A stretch of DNA of 64,000 bases, taken from positions 124,001-188,000 of the forward strand of contig NZ_JACHIG010000008.1 of assembly GCF_014203095.1 (NCBI RefSeq), given 5' to 3'. The translations under genes and the position numbers were made by a program. Numbering within the stretch: the first letter of the stretch is position 1; each line of letters starts with the position of its first letter. Shown here piece by piece: positions 8,895-19,114 of the stretch. The notes below the pieces were generated by a model. It was not told the DNA's origin. It saw only the letters and a program-made list of their open reading frames with translations, and did not search any database. Source of the DNA: Prosthecobacter vanneervenii. GTDB lineage: Bacteria; Verrucomicrobiota; Verrucomicrobiia; Verrucomicrobiales; Verrucomicrobiaceae.

Positions 8895-9770
8895 TCACAG
8901 CCTCAGCTTCTTCACCAGCAGCGCTTCCTTCTCCTCCGCGCTCATCTCCTTCCACTCCACCTTGCACTCCGGCAGCGCCGCCTTCACCGCCTCCACATCT
9001 GCCGCAGAAATATCCACCGTCTCAAACTTCAGCCTCTTCAGCTTCGGCAATCCCTTGAGCTGCGGAATGATCTTCGCGCTCAGCCTCGCCTCCGTCAGTT
9101 CCAGAGACTCCAGCGTCTTCAGCTTTCCCACCACCTCCATCGTCGTCTCATCAAAGCTCACCGGCGTATCCTTCCCCCACTCCGGCAGCCGCTGTCCCAG
9201 CCGCAGCGACGTCAGGTTTGTCAGCTTCACCAGCGCCGCATTCCCCGCCTGAGTCTGCGCCGTGTGCCACGTGCGGAATTCCTTGATCTGTGTCAGCTGG
9301 CCTATCGCCTCCATCGCCACATCCCCCGCTGTCGATCCTGCAAAGGTCAGCCTCTCCAGCTTCGGCAGCGCCTTCAGCTCCGCCAAACCGCTCCCCGTAA
9401 AATCCTTCGAGCGAAACGCCGGATGAAAAAACGCCAGCGACTTCAGCTTCTGAAACGCCGCAAAGTGCTTGTACCCCGCGTCCGTCAGCTGGATGCCGTC
9501 CGTACTCAGCATCTCCAGCTCCTTCAGCCCTGTCAGCAGCGCCATCGTCTCATCCGTGATCGTCTTCCCGCTGAGGCTCAGATTCTTGATCGTCACAAAG
9601 TTCCCCAGCGTCCGGAAATCATCCGCTGTAAACGCATCACAATTCACCTGCACCTGCGTCACCACTCCTCCCGCTTCCGTCACCTTCGCCCCCAGCTTCT
9701 GCAGCGCCGCCACATCAGCCGCGCAAAGACCACCGCAAAGCAAACCGAATATCACCAGGAAGAGTTTCAT
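8895..9770 (-). CDS. Secreted leucine-rich-repeat protein
   Basis: 291 residues with a Sec leader ([19 protein letters not shown]). The body is built of about nine LRR-like units such as [38 protein letters not shown] and [12 protein letters not shown], giving a curved protein-binding surface. Its function is unknown. It stands alone, 48 bp downstream of the UTP-glucose-1-phosphate uridylyltransferase gene and separated from it by an AAATCATAAATC repeat. Confidence 0.8.
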   Translation of the reverse strand: MKLFLVIFGLLCGGLCAADVAALQKLGAKVTEAGGVVTQVQVNCDAFTADDFRTLGNFVTIKNLSLSGKTITDETMALLTGLKELEMLSTDGIQLTDAGYKHFAAFQKLKSLAFFHPAFRSKDFTGSGLAELKALPKLERLTFAGSTAGDVAMEAIGQLTQIKEFRTWHTAQTQAGNAALVKLTNLTSLRLGQRLPEWGKDTPVSFDETTMEVVGKLKTLESLELTEARLSAKIIPQLKGLPKLKRLKFETVDISAADVEAVKAALPECKVEWKEMSAEEKEALLVKKLRL

Positions 9771-9781
9771 ACTCCCATCTC

Positions 9782-9813
9782 AAATCATAAATCAAAAATC
9801 GTAAATCATAAAT
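9782..9813. repeat. AAATCATAAATC-type short tandem repeat
   Basis: Degenerate tandem copies of a 7-nt word (AAATCAT/AAATCGT) sit directly between two genes. The same word array recurs at 29449-29474 and 40118-40152. Confidence 0.75.
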
Positions 9814-9818
9814 TGGCC

Positions 9819-11258
9819 TCATCCACCCACGCTGATCGGCCCCTCATGCACGCCCGCATGCAGCTTCACCGCCGCCTGCGTGTGGTTGTGGATCACCACA
9901 TCGCCCTTGAAGACCACATCGGCTCCGCATTCCACCGGCCCATGCACCAGCAGGCTGCGGCAGTGCAGCAGACTCGGTGTGTTCGGGAAGTTCTGCTCCA
10001 GCCCGTCCACCAGCTTGCACAGCTTCTGGTCCAGATGCAGATGCGGCGGCTGGCCGTTGCGGCTCGGATGCAGCCTCAGGCAAAAATCCTCCGTCAGCTC
10101 ATACGCATCGGAGCGCACTGCCAGCAGATCGCTCGTCGTCTTCACCGGCGCAAACCGCACCCGTGAAACCTCAATAGCTCCCGCCCCTTCAAAGCACTCG
10201 ATCGCCGCCCCCATCGCCGTTTCCAGCTGCACCACCGCAGGCGAGCTGCCATCACGCGGGTCCACCGTCTTCTTGTTCATGATCGGCGGCAGCGGGATCA
10301 GCCCGTCATTCGCCTCCAGCGCCGCCTTCAGCGCCTGCAGGTCGATCCACAGGTTGTTCGTGTTGAAATACCGGTGCTCGTCGATGTTCTGAAAGAGATG
10401 CTCGTCAGACTTCGGGCATTGCGCCGACTCACGCAGCAGATACCGCCCGTCGCTCAGCCGCACCGCCAGGTGCCCGCCCTTTTTGTCAGACTCCGTCCTG
10501 CGCGTCACCTCCATCGCAAACGGCATCCCGCTGTCCGCAAACCACGCCAAAATCGCCGGGTCCAGCGTCGCCCCCAGATTGTCCGAATTCGACACAAACG
10601 CATACCTCACCCCGCTGCTTAGCAGACGCTCCAGCCAGCCAGATCCTGCCAGGCACGCATAGATGTCCCCATGCCCCGGCGGGCACCACTCTGCATCCGG
10701 GCTCGCAGGCCATGTCGCAGGCTCCAGGCTGCTCGCCAGCACCTTCGGCACCTTGTTCTGCATCAGCTCCCACGTCTCAGTCCCACCCAGTTGCGGAAAG
10801 CGCTTCGCCAGATGCGCCGCTGTATCCGCCGAGGTGCTGAAGCTGTTCATCAGCATAAACATCGGCACCTCGCCACCGGTCTTCGACCGCAGCAGCAGGA
10901 TCTGTCTCGCGATCAAATCCAAAAACGTGTCCTCTCCCCGCACCGGCAGCAGCGACTTCGCCTTCTCCAGCCCCATGCCCGTGCCCAGCCCGCCGTTCAG
11001 CTTGATCAGCACTGTCTGCTTCAGCAGCTCCGCCGCACGTTCCGCGCTCGGCGCTTTCAGATCATCCGCTCGCGGCAGTTCCTGCGCTGGTTTGATTGTC
11101 GTCTCAGGGATCATCCCCGTCTCCCCCGCCAGCAGCGCCGCATAGCTGCCCCGAAAAGCACGTATCGCGGATTCACTCAGGCCCTCGGCCTGCATCTTCT
11201 CACGAAATGGGGCAAACGCTGCTTCAAGGCTCTCTGGAGTAAGGTTGGAATGACTCAT
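9819..11258 (-). CDS. UTP-glucose-1-phosphate uridylyltransferase, UDPGP/UAP family
   Basis: 479 residues. The enzyme makes UDP-sugar from UTP and glucose-1-phosphate (or an N-acetylhexosamine-1-phosphate). The nucleotide loop LNGGLGTGMG (about 88-97) with downstream AKSLLPV and FVSNSDNLGA place it in the eukaryote-like UDPGP family, not the GalU family. ATG 11258 (MSHSNLTPES) is preferred over an upstream start because the extra 15 residues look unlike the family. It could supply UDP-glucose for the export genes at 14957-19082, which is a guess from function. Confidence 0.9.
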   Translation of the reverse strand: MSHSNLTPESLEAAFAPFREKMQAEGLSESAIRAFRGSYAALLAGETGMIPETTIKPAQELPRADDLKAPSAERAAELLKQTVLIKLNGGLGTGMGLEKAKSLLPVRGEDTFLDLIARQILLLRSKTGGEVPMFMLMNSFSTSADTAAHLAKRFPQLGGTETWELMQNKVPKVLASSLEPATWPASPDAEWCPPGHGDIYACLAGSGWLERLLSSGVRYAFVSNSDNLGATLDPAILAWFADSGMPFAMEVTRRTESDKKGGHLAVRLSDGRYLLRESAQCPKSDEHLFQNIDEHRYFNTNNLWIDLQALKAALEANDGLIPLPPIMNKKTVDPRDGSSPAVVQLETAMGAAIECFEGAGAIEVSRVRFAPVKTTSDLLAVRSDAYELTEDFCLRLHPSRNGQPPHLHLDQKLCKLVDGLEQNFPNTPSLLHCRSLLVHGPVECGADVVFKGDVVIHNHTQAAVKLHAGVHEGPISVGG

Positions 11259-11349
11259 GCGCCTAAACGCTAAAGTTAACCATCTGCCGAGGCAAACAAA
11301 CATTCATAAGACATCTCGCAATCTCCCCAACTGACAGCCTCCCTGTCAC

Positions 11350-11367
11350 CCCATCTGATTGTCTCAT
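11350..11367. repeat. CCCATCTGATTGTCTCAT word repeat
   Basis: The 18-nt word lies between two genes and recurs at 29533-29550, 31880-31897 and several times at 40219-40325. Confidence 0.7.
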
Positions 11368-11375
11368 ACTCCCCA

Positions 11376-12152
11376 TCACAGCACCGGCACCGACGGCAGC
11401 CGGATGCTCAGCAGATACGCGATGATATCCCACCGCTGCTCCGCCGAGAGCGTCCCCTCAAAACTCACCATCGGCGTCCCGTTCAGCCCCGTGGCCAGCA
11501 CCCGGAAAAGATCCCCCGCCCCATCTCCACAGCGGGGATGCGGCTGCCTCAGGTCCGCAGGTGCCGCCGGCAGCCCCCAGATGTCCTTCAGCCCCACGGC
11601 CGCAGCCCCCTTGCCATCCGCCTTCTCGCCATGGCACGCCATGCAGTTCGCCATGAAAAGCTTCTTCCCCGCCTCCGCACGCGTCTTCAGCACCTCCGGC
11701 TTTTGAAGCCACTCCGGCTCGGCCGGAAACGTCAGCGCAGGCGCATAGTTCTCCTCCTTCTTCCACCGGCGGGAAAACGACTTCACATACACGATCACCG
11801 CCTCCATCTCGTCCGCCTGCAGATGGCTGAAAATCCCCATCGCCGTCCCGCTCAGCCCGTGCGTGATCGTCCGCCTCAGGTCATCATCCGTCGGCAGCTT
11901 GCCATACGGCGTCGTGCGGAATTTAAACATCCCCTCCCGGAACGACCTCGGCTTCGGCTTCAGCGTCGGGCTCATCTCCCCATTGCCATCTCCGCGCTGC
12001 CCATGGCACACCACGCAGTTCCGCTCATACACAAACTTCCCCTGCATGTACAGGTTGAAGTCCAGCGGCACAGGCTGGTCCGCTGTCGCCAGGGTCGGCA
12101 CCAGAGCCAGAAAAACAAAGATGCATCGGAAATACATGTTCACCCTTTCCAT
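11376..12152 (-). CDS. Secreted diheme cytochrome c
   Basis: 258 residues with a Sec leader (FRCIFVFLALVPTLATA). Two class I cytochrome c domains are visible: CVVCH at 46-50 and CMACH at 170-174, each followed by a family-like GDG or ADGKG stretch. Candidate axial methionines lie in GTAMG and GTPMV. The protein probably carries electrons in the periplasm; partners are not encoded nearby. Translation could begin at Met 6 instead of Met 1. Confidence 0.92.
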   Translation of the reverse strand: MERVNMYFRCIFVFLALVPTLATADQPVPLDFNLYMQGKFVYERNCVVCHGQRGDGNGEMSPTLKPKPRSFREGMFKFRTTPYGKLPTDDDLRRTITHGLSGTAMGIFSHLQADEMEAVIVYVKSFSRRWKKEENYAPALTFPAEPEWLQKPEVLKTRAEAGKKLFMANCMACHGEKADGKGAAAVGLKDIWGLPAAPADLRQPHPRCGDGAGDLFRVLATGLNGTPMVSFEGTLSAEQRWDIIAYLLSIRLPSVPVL

Positions 12153-12277
12153 ATCGCTCTTTGCACGCCGGAAACCACACCATGATTGCCATTTCCTGCG
12201 CCTGTCCTGCCTTTAAAGGCAGCTTGCGTCACCGGGCATGTCTGCCATTTTGCGCGCTCTTTTAATCCTACTCAGCC

Positions 12278-13996
12278 ATGCCCAAGAAAGCCTCCGCCGC
12301 CAAACCCGACCTCCATCGCAAACACAGCGCCATCGTCGTCGATGGGGTGGACCGCGCCGCCTCCCGCGCCATGCTGCACGCCGTCGGCTTCAAGCGCGAG
12401 GACTTCAAAAAATCCCAGATCGGCATTGCCTCCCTCTGGAGCATGGTCACCCCGTGCAACATGCACATCGACCGCCTCGCCAAGGAGGCCGCCAAAGGTG
12501 CCGATGCCGCCGGTGGCAAGAGCGTCATCTTCAACACCATCACCATCTCCGACGGCATCTCCATGGGCACCGAAGGGATGAAATACTCCCTCGTCTCCCG
12601 CGAGGTCATCGCTGACTCCATCGAGACCGTTGTCGGCTGCGAAGGCATGGACGGCTTCGTCGCCATCGGCGGCTGCGATAAGAACATGCCCGGCTGCCTC
12701 ATGGCCATGGCCCGTCTCAATCGCCCCAGCGTCTTCGTCTATGGCGGCACCATCCTTCCCGGCTGCGTCGGCCCAGAGAAGAAAGACGCCGACATCGTCA
12801 CCGTCTTCGAAGCCGTCGGCAAGCACGCCAACTGCCAGATCAATGACAAGGAGCTCATCGACATCGAGGAGCACGCCATCCCCGGCGAAGGCTCCTGCGG
12901 TGGCATGTACACCGCCAACACCATGGCCTCCGCCATCGAGGCCCTCGGCATGAGCCTTCCCAACTCCGGCGCGCAATCCGCCGTCGGCACCGACAAGCTC
13001 ATCGACTGCTTCGACGCAGGCGCCGCCGTCATGAACATGATCAAAAAGGGCATCACTCCTCGCGACATCATGACCAAGGAGGCCTTCGAAAACGCCATCA
13101 CCCTCATCATCACCCTCGGTGGCTCCACCAATGCCGTCCTCCACCTCATCGCCATGGCCCACAGCGCCGGTGTGAAGCTCGGCATCGAAGACTTCGTCCG
13201 CATCGGCAAAAAGACCCCCGTCCTTGCCGACCTCAAGCCCAGCGGCAAGTACTTCATGAACGACCTCGTCAAGATCGGCGGCACCGTCCCCCTCATGCGC
13301 ATGCTCGTCGCTGAAGGCCTCATGCACGGCGACTGCCTCACCGTCACCGGCAAGACCATGAAGGAGAACATGAAAAACTCCAAGATCGTCTGGCCCAAGG
13401 ACCAGCAGATCGTCCGCCCGCTCAACAATCCCCTCAAGAAAGACAGCCACCTCGTCATCTTCAAAGGCAACCTCTGCCCCGAAGGCGCCGTCGGCAAGAT
13501 CTCCGGCAAGGAAGGCCTCAAGTTTGAAGGCAAAGCCATCGTCTTCGAATCCGAAGAGACCGCGCTTCAGGCCATCCTCAATGACAAGGTCAAGAAAGGC
13601 CACGTCATCGTCGTCCGCATGGAAGGCCCCAAAGGCGGCCCCGGCATGCGCGAGATGCTCTCCCCCACCTCCGCCATCATGGGCAAGGGCCTCGGCAAAG
13701 ACGTCGCATTCATCACAGACGGCCGCTTCAGTGGTGGCAGCCACGGCTTCGTCGTCGGCCACGTCACCCCGGAGGCCTTCGTCGGCGGCCCCATCGCCGT
13801 CATCAAAAATGGCGACCCCATCACCATCGACGCTGAAAAACGCGCCATCACCCTCGGCATCCCCGCCAAGGAGCTGAAGGCCCGCCTCGCCAAGTGGAAG
13901 CAGCCCAAGCCCCGCTACACCCGCGGCGTCCTCGCCAAATACGCCAAGCTCACCACCAGCGCCAGCCAGGGCGCCGTGACAGACCTCGGCCTGTGA
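12278..13996 (+). CDS. ilvD: Dihydroxy-acid dehydratase
   Basis: 572-residue Fe-S dehydratase of branched-chain amino acid synthesis, converting 2,3-dihydroxy-3-methylbutanoate to 2-oxoisovalerate. Candidate cluster cysteines are C60 (TPCNMH), C133 ([10 protein letters not shown]) and C207 ([12 protein letters not shown]); the GRFSGG motif near the C-terminus is present. Length and motif order are typical. No other ilv gene lies in the window. The opposite strand is open for 496 codons, an artefact of GC-rich codon use. Confidence 0.97.
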   Translation: MPKKASAAKPDLHRKHSAIVVDGVDRAASRAMLHAVGFKREDFKKSQIGIASLWSMVTPCNMHIDRLAKEAAKGADAAGGKSVIFNTITISDGISMGTEGMKYSLVSREVIADSIETVVGCEGMDGFVAIGGCDKNMPGCLMAMARLNRPSVFVYGGTILPGCVGPEKKDADIVTVFEAVGKHANCQINDKELIDIEEHAIPGEGSCGGMYTANTMASAIEALGMSLPNSGAQSAVGTDKLIDCFDAGAAVMNMIKKGITPRDIMTKEAFENAITLIITLGGSTNAVLHLIAMAHSAGVKLGIEDFVRIGKKTPVLADLKPSGKYFMNDLVKIGGTVPLMRMLVAEGLMHGDCLTVTGKTMKENMKNSKIVWPKDQQIVRPLNNPLKKDSHLVIFKGNLCPEGAVGKISGKEGLKFEGKAIVFESEETALQAILNDKVKKGHVIVVRMEGPKGGPGMREMLSPTSAIMGKGLGKDVAFITDGRFSGGSHGFVVGHVTPEAFVGGPIAVIKNGDPITIDAEKRAITLGIPAKELKARLAKWKQPKPRYTRGVLAKYAKLTTSASQGAVTDLGL

Positions 13997-14014
13997 ACTG
14001 GTTCATAACCAATC

Positions 14015-14797
14015 ATGGGCGCAGTTGTTCACGAGTCCCGTTCCCCGAGTTTCCCTGATGCATGGGAACACCAGTTCCCGTTGACTGAAATCGGCGGGAC
14101 TGGCGTGCCTGCATCTGTGATTTCATGTATTGGCAAGGAGCAGGCATCAGCAGCAACAGCATTCACCAAACGTCTCGCAGCCCTTAAATCACCCGCGGTG
14201 CGTGAGTTTGCTGATTTGTTCAAGGGCATGCTACCCTGTTCTGTGATGGTGCAGGGGATGAAATGCTGGCTCGTTATGAAACGCGCAGACGACCAACATT
14301 CACCGACCCAGTTTGGCAACGTCATCATGGTGCCCGCTCTGACACAAAGCCTTGAGTGGCCACCGGAGGTTGCGGGTGATTTCGCACATGCTTCCTACAT
14401 GCTCGAATTCCTCGAGCAGTTTGGTGGACTCACAGTCCAAGTGCCTCCTTCAGGATGCTGCATGTCTTGCAATGACAGGCCCTTTGTCATGCGTGAAAAG
14501 GTTTTCCCAGGATTGGGCGAATGGGATGGAAGCCTTGCATTTTTCTACCCTGGCAACGGTGATGTGATGCTGGCCAGACCAGACGGATCAGCTGGAGTCT
14601 GGCAGCACGAATTTTCAGCTGACTATGACCAGAATAATGGATCGAGCCGCTTTAGTAGCATCTTGAGCAGTATGCAGACGCTTCTGCCCCGCGTTCCAGA
14701 GCCCAGATCCCTTCCACCTGACTGTGTGGCAATATTGGAAAACAACATTCTCATTCAGATACGCGATGAGATTAAAGCGCTAATGGTGCAGGCCTGA
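14015..14797 (+). CDS. Hypothetical protein, 260 aa, AT-richer than its neighbours
   Basis: I do not recognise the family. The protein is soluble, with a Cys-rich PSGCCMSCNDRPF stretch near the middle and WEHQF and WPPEV patches. The end of the central region (GLGEWDGSLAFFYPGNGDV) recalls small acidic immunity or address-recognition folds, but this is weak. It starts 18 bp after ilvD and has lower GC and different codon use, suggesting later acquisition behind a housekeeping gene. A hairpin cluster follows. Confidence 0.65.
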   Translation: MGAVVHESRSPSFPDAWEHQFPLTEIGGTGVPASVISCIGKEQASAATAFTKRLAALKSPAVREFADLFKGMLPCSVMVQGMKCWLVMKRADDQHSPTQFGNVIMVPALTQSLEWPPEVAGDFAHASYMLEFLEQFGGLTVQVPPSGCCMSCNDRPFVMREKVFPGLGEWDGSLAFFYPGNGDVMLARPDGSAGVWQHEFSADYDQNNGSSRFSSILSSMQTLLPRVPEPRSLPPDCVAILENNILIQIRDEIKALMVQA

Positions 14798-14819
14798 CCT
14801 GAGAATCCACCCCGCCATG

Positions 14820-14920
14820 GATGGCGTAGCCATCCCAGCCTGTAGCGAGGGGTTGAGCGAAGCGACACCCCTCGTAAACACGCACCGCACACCTCTTTTG
14901 CACTCGCATCGCGTAGCGAT
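14820..14920. repeat. Hairpin cluster between convergent genes
   Basis: Three short palindromes follow each other: GATGGC-GTA-GCCATC (14820-14834), CGAGGGGT paired with ACCCCTCG (14846-14874, with AGCGAAGCG in the loop), and CATCGC-GTA-GCGATG (about 14907-14921). They could end both converging transcripts; no U-run supports a classical terminator. Confidence 0.6.
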
Positions 14921-14956
14921 GCCAGCACTCACGTCCCACAGGCAATCAATCCCCCA

Positions 14957-15523
14957 TCACTCCGGCACAATGATCTGATCCTCCGGCTGCAGCTTGATGT
15001 CCCTCGAAGGATCAGAGCTGATGTCCTTCAGATTAATCTCGCTCGTCACCCCGTTGCGGATCAGCTTCGTCCGGCTTGGCTTCGCAAACGGCGAAAATCC
15101 TCCCGCAGAGCCAATCGCCTTCAGCACCGTCATTCCTGTGTTGTAGGCGATCGGGCCGTTCTTGTTGCACCCGCTGATCACGTAGATCATGCGCGTCGTG
15201 GTCGCGCTGTCATCCGTCGTCACCGTCACCGTCGGCCGCGTGTAGATCTCCCGCGCCTTGTACGTTTCCTCGATCGCCCGCTGCAGAGTCGAAGGCTTCA
15301 GCCCCGCCGCGCGCACCTCGCCGATATGCAGCAGGTTCACCGTCCCGTTGTCGCTGATCGTGTACACCTTGCTGATCTGCGGCACCTCATTGTCAGGAAT
15401 GCCGCCGATGGAGATCGTGACACGGTCATTGGCCTTCAGCGCCAGCTCACCGTTCTGCGCAGAGGCAGAGTCAAAGGCGCAGACGCATGCAGCGATGAGG
15501 CAGAGTAGAATGCGTGTATTCAT
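14957..15523 (-). CDS. Minimal polysaccharide export (OPX/Wza-type) protein
   Basis: 188 residues from ATG 15523, preceded by AGGA and giving a Sec leader (RILLCLIAACVCAFDSASA). A poly-export domain (ALKANDRVTISIGGIPDN, YTISDNGTVNLLHIGEV) is followed by one SLBB-like region (YVISGCNKNGPIAY). At half the size of E. coli Wza (379) it lacks the outer-membrane helix and shows no clear lipobox. It probably forms a periplasmic export ring with the BY-kinase encoded 19 bp upstream, the beta-barrel at 17853-19082 perhaps giving the outer-membrane exit. Confidence 0.85.
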   Translation of the reverse strand: MNTRILLCLIAACVCAFDSASAQNGELALKANDRVTISIGGIPDNEVPQISKVYTISDNGTVNLLHIGEVRAAGLKPSTLQRAIEETYKAREIYTRPTVTVTTDDSATTTRMIYVISGCNKNGPIAYNTGMTVLKAIGSAGGFSPFAKPSRTKLIRNGVTSEINLKDISSDPSRDIKLQPEDQIIVPE

Positions 15524-15542
15524 AAAATAACTTCGTCCTGGT

Positions 15543-17738
15543 TTAAAAAATATCATCGCCGCCCGCTCGCGGCATGCCCTGGCCGCCCAGCACCGTCGCC
15601 GTCGTCTCAGCCTTGATCTTCCGGCGTCGCGACTTCCCGCCCTGAGCGCCATTCGGCGAATTCGTCGGCGAGTAGTAGGTGTAGTAGCTCGTGTAATACT
15701 GGTACTGGGCGTCGCTGCGCAGGTCCACGTTGTTCAGCACCACGCCCACCACCTTGCCCCCCACATTCTCCACGCTCTGCTTCACCCGCATCAGCATGTG
15801 GCGTGGCAGCTTGCGGTGCTGCACCACGATCATCGTCATGTCCGCCAGGTTCGCCAGCACCGAGGCATCACTCACCCCCAGGATCGGCGGAGAGTCGATC
15901 AGCACCAGGTCAAACCGGCTCTTCACCTCGTTGATCATGTCCGCCATCCGCTGCGAGTTCAGCAGCCCCGCGCTGTCCGCAGGCAGCAGTCCGCTCGGCA
16001 GGAAAAACAGGTTCTCCACCTGCGTGCGCAGCACCACATCCTCCAGCCGCACGTCAGTGGTCAGGTAATTCGTCAGCCCGGTCGCATGGCTCACATCAAA
16101 ATGCGTGTGCAGGCTCGGCCTGCGCAGGTCGGCATCAATAAGCAGCACGTTGTATCCGCCCTGCGCACACACATACGCCAGGTTCACCATCGTCGTGGAT
16201 TTCCCCTCGCCTGCACCACCGCTCACCACGCTGATGCAGTTGGCATCCGGGTTGCGGCGGTTGAATTCGATGTTCGTTCGCAGAATACGGTACGCCTCCG
16301 CATCAGGATTAAATCCGCTCGAGCGGTGCAGCACTCCCACATCCTTCGGCACCACCGCCAGCACCGGCACCCCCAGATAGCGCTCCACGTCATCCAGGTT
16401 CTTCACCGTCGTGTCCATGTACTCCAGGAAGAAGGCCAGCCCCAGCCCAAACATCAGCCCCAGCACGCCGCCCAGCGCCAGGTGCAGCGGCACATTCGGC
16501 TTCGCCGGCTTCGCCTCAGGCTCCGCCTCCGAGTAGATCGTCGCCGGAGACTTCACCAGCTCGATCCCCGCCTTTTCTTCAAAGTAGCGCGACCTCATTT
16601 TGACAATCAGGTCCTCCAGGTAAGTCACCTCATCCTTGGCCGTCTTGTACTCCGTGTACAGCGCCGTCATGTCCTGCAGCTCCTTCTTGGCATCATCATT
16701 GTACACCTGCAGCGAATCACGCTTCTTCTTCGCCGCATCCAGCCGGTTCTGCAGCCCCGCCACATGGGCCTGCGCCGCTGCCAGGATCAGCTTCTTGTAC
16801 TCCGCCATCTGGCTGTCTGCGCTCAGCACCTGCGGATGCATCCGCCCGCGCCCCTCATTCATGAGCCCCTCGCGCGCCACCTTCAGCTCCTGCAGCTTCG
16901 AGGTCATCGCCAGGATGTTCTGGTTCTCCAGCTTCAGTCCAGACGCCTGCTCGATCAGCTCATCTGGCGAAAGCTTGCTCACCTGGTCGATCTCGGACTG
17001 CAGCGCCAGGATGTCTTGGTCCGCCTGCATCAGCGCCTGCTCACGGGAGATCACCATCGAGTCCTTTTCACTTCGCATCTCGCCACCGGGCGTCAGCGAG
17101 TTGTTCCCCCCCACGATCCAGTCACCCACGATCCCCGCCTTCCTCCTCGCTTCCTGCGAGCGCACCTGCGCCTGCCGGCGCAGCCCCTCCTGCTCGGAGA
17201 TCTGCTGTTGCAGCACTTCCAGCGCCTTGTGCTTCTTCTCCGTCTCGATGCTGTTGCGCTGCGCCATGTAGCTGTGCGCCACCTCGTTCGCTACGTTCGC
17301 CGCCAGCTGCGCATCCTGGTCATAGTAGTCGATCACCACAAAGTCAGACCTCAGCATCGACTGCGTCTCCAGGTTCGCCCTCAGCTTTGCCAGCGCCGCC
17401 TGCCGGCTCGGCAGCTGCCACTTCTTCGCCAGCTCCAGCTTGTCGATCACCGGATACAGCGTCGTCGGCTTCGTGATCGTCTCAAACTGCGTCTTGATGT
17501 ACTCCTGCGTGAAGGCCAGGCTGTCCCCGCGGTTCCGGTCAAACACGTTGATGTCCTGCGTGATTCGCTCGATCGTCATCTCCACATGTCCGCGATACTT
17601 GCGCGGCATGATGTACGTCAGCACCGCCGCCGCTGCAAAGATCAGCAGAAACGAGAGCGAAATCAGCCCAAAGCGATTCTTGATCACCTGCCAGGTGTCC
17701 ATCGCGTGTTTCTGCAGTTCGTTGCCGGACTCGTTCAT
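15543..17738 (-). CDS. Polysaccharide co-polymerase with BY-kinase domain (Wzc type)
   Basis: 731 residues from ATG 17738. The N-terminal Wzz domain has a membrane helix at about 24-44, a long coiled-coil periplasmic part follows, and the second helix lies at about 416-436. The cytoplasmic kinase shows Walker A GGAGEGKST (about 505), Walker A' LLIDADLRRP and Walker B LIDSPP. The tail has a tyrosine cluster (YQYYTSYYTYY) for autophosphorylation, then a basic end. It sets chain length and export of an extracellular polysaccharide, with the small OPX protein downstream. Confidence 0.93.
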   Translation of the reverse strand: MNESGNELQKHAMDTWQVIKNRFGLISLSFLLIFAAAAVLTYIMPRKYRGHVEMTIERITQDINVFDRNRGDSLAFTQEYIKTQFETITKPTTLYPVIDKLELAKKWQLPSRQAALAKLRANLETQSMLRSDFVVIDYYDQDAQLAANVANEVAHSYMAQRNSIETEKKHKALEVLQQQISEQEGLRRQAQVRSQEARRKAGIVGDWIVGGNNSLTPGGEMRSEKDSMVISREQALMQADQDILALQSEIDQVSKLSPDELIEQASGLKLENQNILAMTSKLQELKVAREGLMNEGRGRMHPQVLSADSQMAEYKKLILAAAQAHVAGLQNRLDAAKKKRDSLQVYNDDAKKELQDMTALYTEYKTAKDEVTYLEDLIVKMRSRYFEEKAGIELVKSPATIYSEAEPEAKPAKPNVPLHLALGGVLGLMFGLGLAFFLEYMDTTVKNLDDVERYLGVPVLAVVPKDVGVLHRSSGFNPDAEAYRILRTNIEFNRRNPDANCISVVSGGAGEGKSTTMVNLAYVCAQGGYNVLLIDADLRRPSLHTHFDVSHATGLTNYLTTDVRLEDVVLRTQVENLFFLPSGLLPADSAGLLNSQRMADMINEVKSRFDLVLIDSPPILGVSDASVLANLADMTMIVVQHRKLPRHMLMRVKQSVENVGGKVVGVVLNNVDLRSDAQYQYYTSYYTYYSPTNSPNGAQGGKSRRRKIKAETTATVLGGQGMPRAGGDDIF

Positions 17739-17852
17739 GACTGGGCAGGCTTGATTATTCAGAAAAGTTAAGAAATCCGCCTTGAAATACCACCAGCGGG
17801 AGATTCGCACTCGTCGAATCTGCCCGCCGGCGGATCGTTTGGGCTGTTGGGA

Positions 17853-19082
17853 CTAAAAGGTGGCTGTGGCTCCGAGAGAGAAACGATTGCGGTTAAACTC
17901 GATCAGAGCGTTGTTCGAAAGCTGCGTTGAGAAGGAGTAGTTCGCGTTCACGTTCAGGTTGTCCATCAGCTGATAGCCGATGCCTGCATTGAGAAACACC
18001 GAGTCCTGCCTCTGGTCAGGTGCGGTCCCGCCGGAAAGCTCAGAGTGCGCATAGCTCGCACCACCGTTCACACTGAGCCGCTTGGTCACCTGGTGGTTCA
18101 CCTGCACACCTGTGTTCACGCCGTAGCTGCTCGTGTAGTTGCCCAGCAGCACACCGTTGAAGCCCAGCATCGAAAACCACCGCAGCTGCGTCTGCCTGGC
18201 CACGGAGTAATTGACCGCAGCTTCCGCATACGGCTTCGTTTTGTCCACGGTGGCATTTTGGTAAAACTCCGCACCGGCACGCACAGACGTGGAAAGATTC
18301 TCGCTCCACGCATGATCCACACCCGCCAGGGCAAAGTGGGAGCGGTAGTTCTGAAAGGCGCTCTTCGTGTAGTCCGTCAGGCGGTAGCGATACTCGGCCG
18401 TCAGGCTCGTCCGTTTGGAAACTTTATACGCCAGCTGCTGGCCAAACAGGTGCGAGTACCGGTCCTGGGAGGTCGCCACCGTCGAGTCCTGGTAGGCAAT
18501 GCCGTCAAACGTGTAAGACGTGGTCGTAGACAGTCTCGGAGACCACGCATAGCTCACATTCAGGTTGTTATACCCATACAGAAACTGCCCGTTCCACAGG
18601 GCGCTCGTTCCGCCGTAGCCAAACGCGCTCGTGGGGTTCGTACCGTAGGTCAGGTAAAAGTTGTCGCTCACCTTCAGGCGTTCGGAAAAGCGGTGCTCAA
18701 AATTGAAGTTCGCACGGCCGTTGTAGAAAGTGTTGCCGTAGGTGGGCACTCCCTTCACATACTGCAGCACGCTGCTCTCCAGGCTGAAACTGAAGGGCGT
18801 CGTCTGGTCAGGACGTGTGTAGGACAGCGATGCCCCGCCCTGTGTATACCAGGAGTCGATGTTGCTAAGCGTAGGCGATCCCACGTTGTACTTCAGCCGG
18901 TCATAGCCTGTGTTGGCAATCACAGAAAAGGTCAGGGGTTCCTCCGTCCGGAAGTCTGCAGAGTAGTTCTGGATCGCCACGAGTCCCTGCGCACGGAGTG
19001 CCGCCGGGCAGAGCACGGCGAGGGCCAGGATGAGGATTGCCAGTTTGGAGCGCATGGAGGTGGAGACCATTTGAAGGATCAA
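17853..19082 (-). CDS. Outer-membrane beta-barrel protein of the export cluster
   Basis: 409 residues. A Sec leader (KLAILILALAVLCPAALRA) is followed by alternating amphipathic strands rich in Tyr, Asn and Ser (LNVSYAWSPRLSTTTSYTF, TSLTAEYRYRLTDY), ending in SLGATATF, a typical C-terminal barrel signature. About 16-18 strands look possible. Its place upstream of the co-polymerase suggests an outer-membrane exit port for the polysaccharide. The exact family was not identified. Translation may begin at Met 1 (19082) or Met 6. Confidence 0.8.
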   Translation of the reverse strand: MILQMVSTSMRSKLAILILALAVLCPAALRAQGLVAIQNYSADFRTEEPLTFSVIANTGYDRLKYNVGSPTLSNIDSWYTQGGASLSYTRPDQTTPFSFSLESSVLQYVKGVPTYGNTFYNGRANFNFEHRFSERLKVSDNFYLTYGTNPTSAFGYGGTSALWNGQFLYGYNNLNVSYAWSPRLSTTTSYTFDGIAYQDSTVATSQDRYSHLFGQQLAYKVSKRTSLTAEYRYRLTDYTKSAFQNYRSHFALAGVDHAWSENLSTSVRAGAEFYQNATVDKTKPYAEAAVNYSVARQTQLRWFSMLGFNGVLLGNYTSSYGVNTGVQVNHQVTKRLSVNGGASYAHSELSGGTAPDQRQDSVFLNAGIGYQLMDNLNVNANYSFSTQLSNNALIEFNRNRFSLGATATF

Positions 19083-19114
19083 TGGCGGAAAAGCTTTGCT
19101 TTAAAAAATGCCGG

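Noticed and set aside
12272..13762. 496-codon open frame opposite ilvD
   Set aside because: ilvD has all family motifs in the other strand; the antisense protein is Asp/Gly/Ala-rich low complexity, typical of GC-rich codon shadows.
15798..17771. 657-codon open frame opposite the BY-kinase
   Set aside because: Arg/His/Gln-rich shadow with no signal or motif.
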